From NCBI GenBank assembly GCA_002862325.1, contig PKCT01000148.1, forward strand, positions 1-5,808: a stretch of 5,808 nucleotides of DNA, written 5' to 3'. This DNA comes from Phycisphaerae bacterium. Lineage in GTDB: Bacteria; Planctomycetota; Phycisphaerae; Phycisphaerales; SM1A02. A program made the position numbers and the translations under genes. The first letter of the stretch is position 1, and each line of letters starts with the position of its first letter. The notes beneath the pieces are model-generated. The model saw only the letters and a list, made by a program, of their open reading frames with translations, was not told the DNA's origin and ran no database searches. This document shows, in pieces, positions 5,697 through 5,808 of the stretch.

Positions 5697-5808
5697 ATGC
5701 GGCGGTGGACCCGGATCGTGATCGCCGTCGTTTCCGGAGTGGTACTCGTCGTACTCGTGGGCGACACGGTCCTCCGCGTACTCCGCGTCCCATGCCACGC
5801 CGTCCTCC
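5697..5808 (+). CDS. N-terminus of a putative membrane-anchored or exported protein, 3' end outside window
   Basis: From ATG 5697 the frame is open to the right edge (37 codons). It begins with basic residues 'MRRWTR', then a hydrophobic run 'IVIAVVSGVVLVVLVG' at about 7-22, then 'DTVLRVLRV'. This is the classic pattern of an N-terminal signal anchor or uncleaved signal peptide with a positive inside end. Third codon positions are mostly G or C, as in neighbouring genes. The frame is also open back to the acyltransferase stop, and a GTG at 5664 is an alternative start. No good ribosome site is seen. A second frame from ATG 5609 is open to the edge, but it becomes Arg-rich and loses the G/C third-position bias, so it looks like a shadow. 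No function can be assigned; a role in the same surface pathway is only suggested by position and strand. Confidence 0.5.
   Translation, partial: MRRWTRIVIAVVSGVVLVVLVGDTVLRVLRVPCHAVL

Noticed and set aside
5609..5808. Alternative + strand frame from ATG 5609 to the edge
   Set aside because: The translation becomes Arg/Pro-rich and third-position G/C bias drops. The overlapping frame from 5697 has a coherent signal-anchor pattern.

Overview
The window comes from a GC-rich flagellated bacterium whose genes favour G or C at third codon positions. The FliS N-terminus and helix motifs resemble my recollection of planctomycete (Phycisphaerae-like) FliS proteins. That placement is an inference from family memory and was not tested. 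No RNA gene, insertion sequence, CRISPR array, phage gene or replication origin is visible.

Layout: (1) The left edge holds the C-terminal part of the flagellar cap protein FliD on the + strand, followed by its usual neighbour, the flagellin export chaperone FliS. (2) Tail-to-tail with fliS, only 9 bases away, is a minus-strand pair in the order wecC then wecB. They encode UDP-ManNAc 6-dehydrogenase and non-hydrolysing UDP-GlcNAc 2-epimerase, which together convert UDP-GlcNAc to UDP-ManNAc and then UDP-ManNAcA. (3) A 145-base divergent spacer separates wecC from a + strand pair: a family-4-like GT-B glycosyltransferase and a left-handed beta-helix (hexapeptide repeat) acyltransferase, whose stop and start codons overlap by one base. 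(4) After the acyltransferase, 114 bases show no gene, and then a reading frame runs off the right edge that begins like a membrane-anchored or exported protein.

Taken together, the centre and right form a small surface-glycan locus: sugar-nucleotide supply (WecB, WecC), sugar transfer (glycosyltransferase) and probable O- or N-acylation (hexapeptide protein). It adjoins the end of a flagellar filament cluster. Whether the glycan is an exopolysaccharide, an O-antigen-like polymer or a flagellin modification cannot be decided here.

I found no convincing evidence of a previously undescribed system. The points most worth a second look are the glycosyltransferase's replaced first glutamate of the E-x7-E motif, a FliA-like -10 element placed almost on top of the fliS start codon, and the flagellar/ManNAcA juxtaposition.
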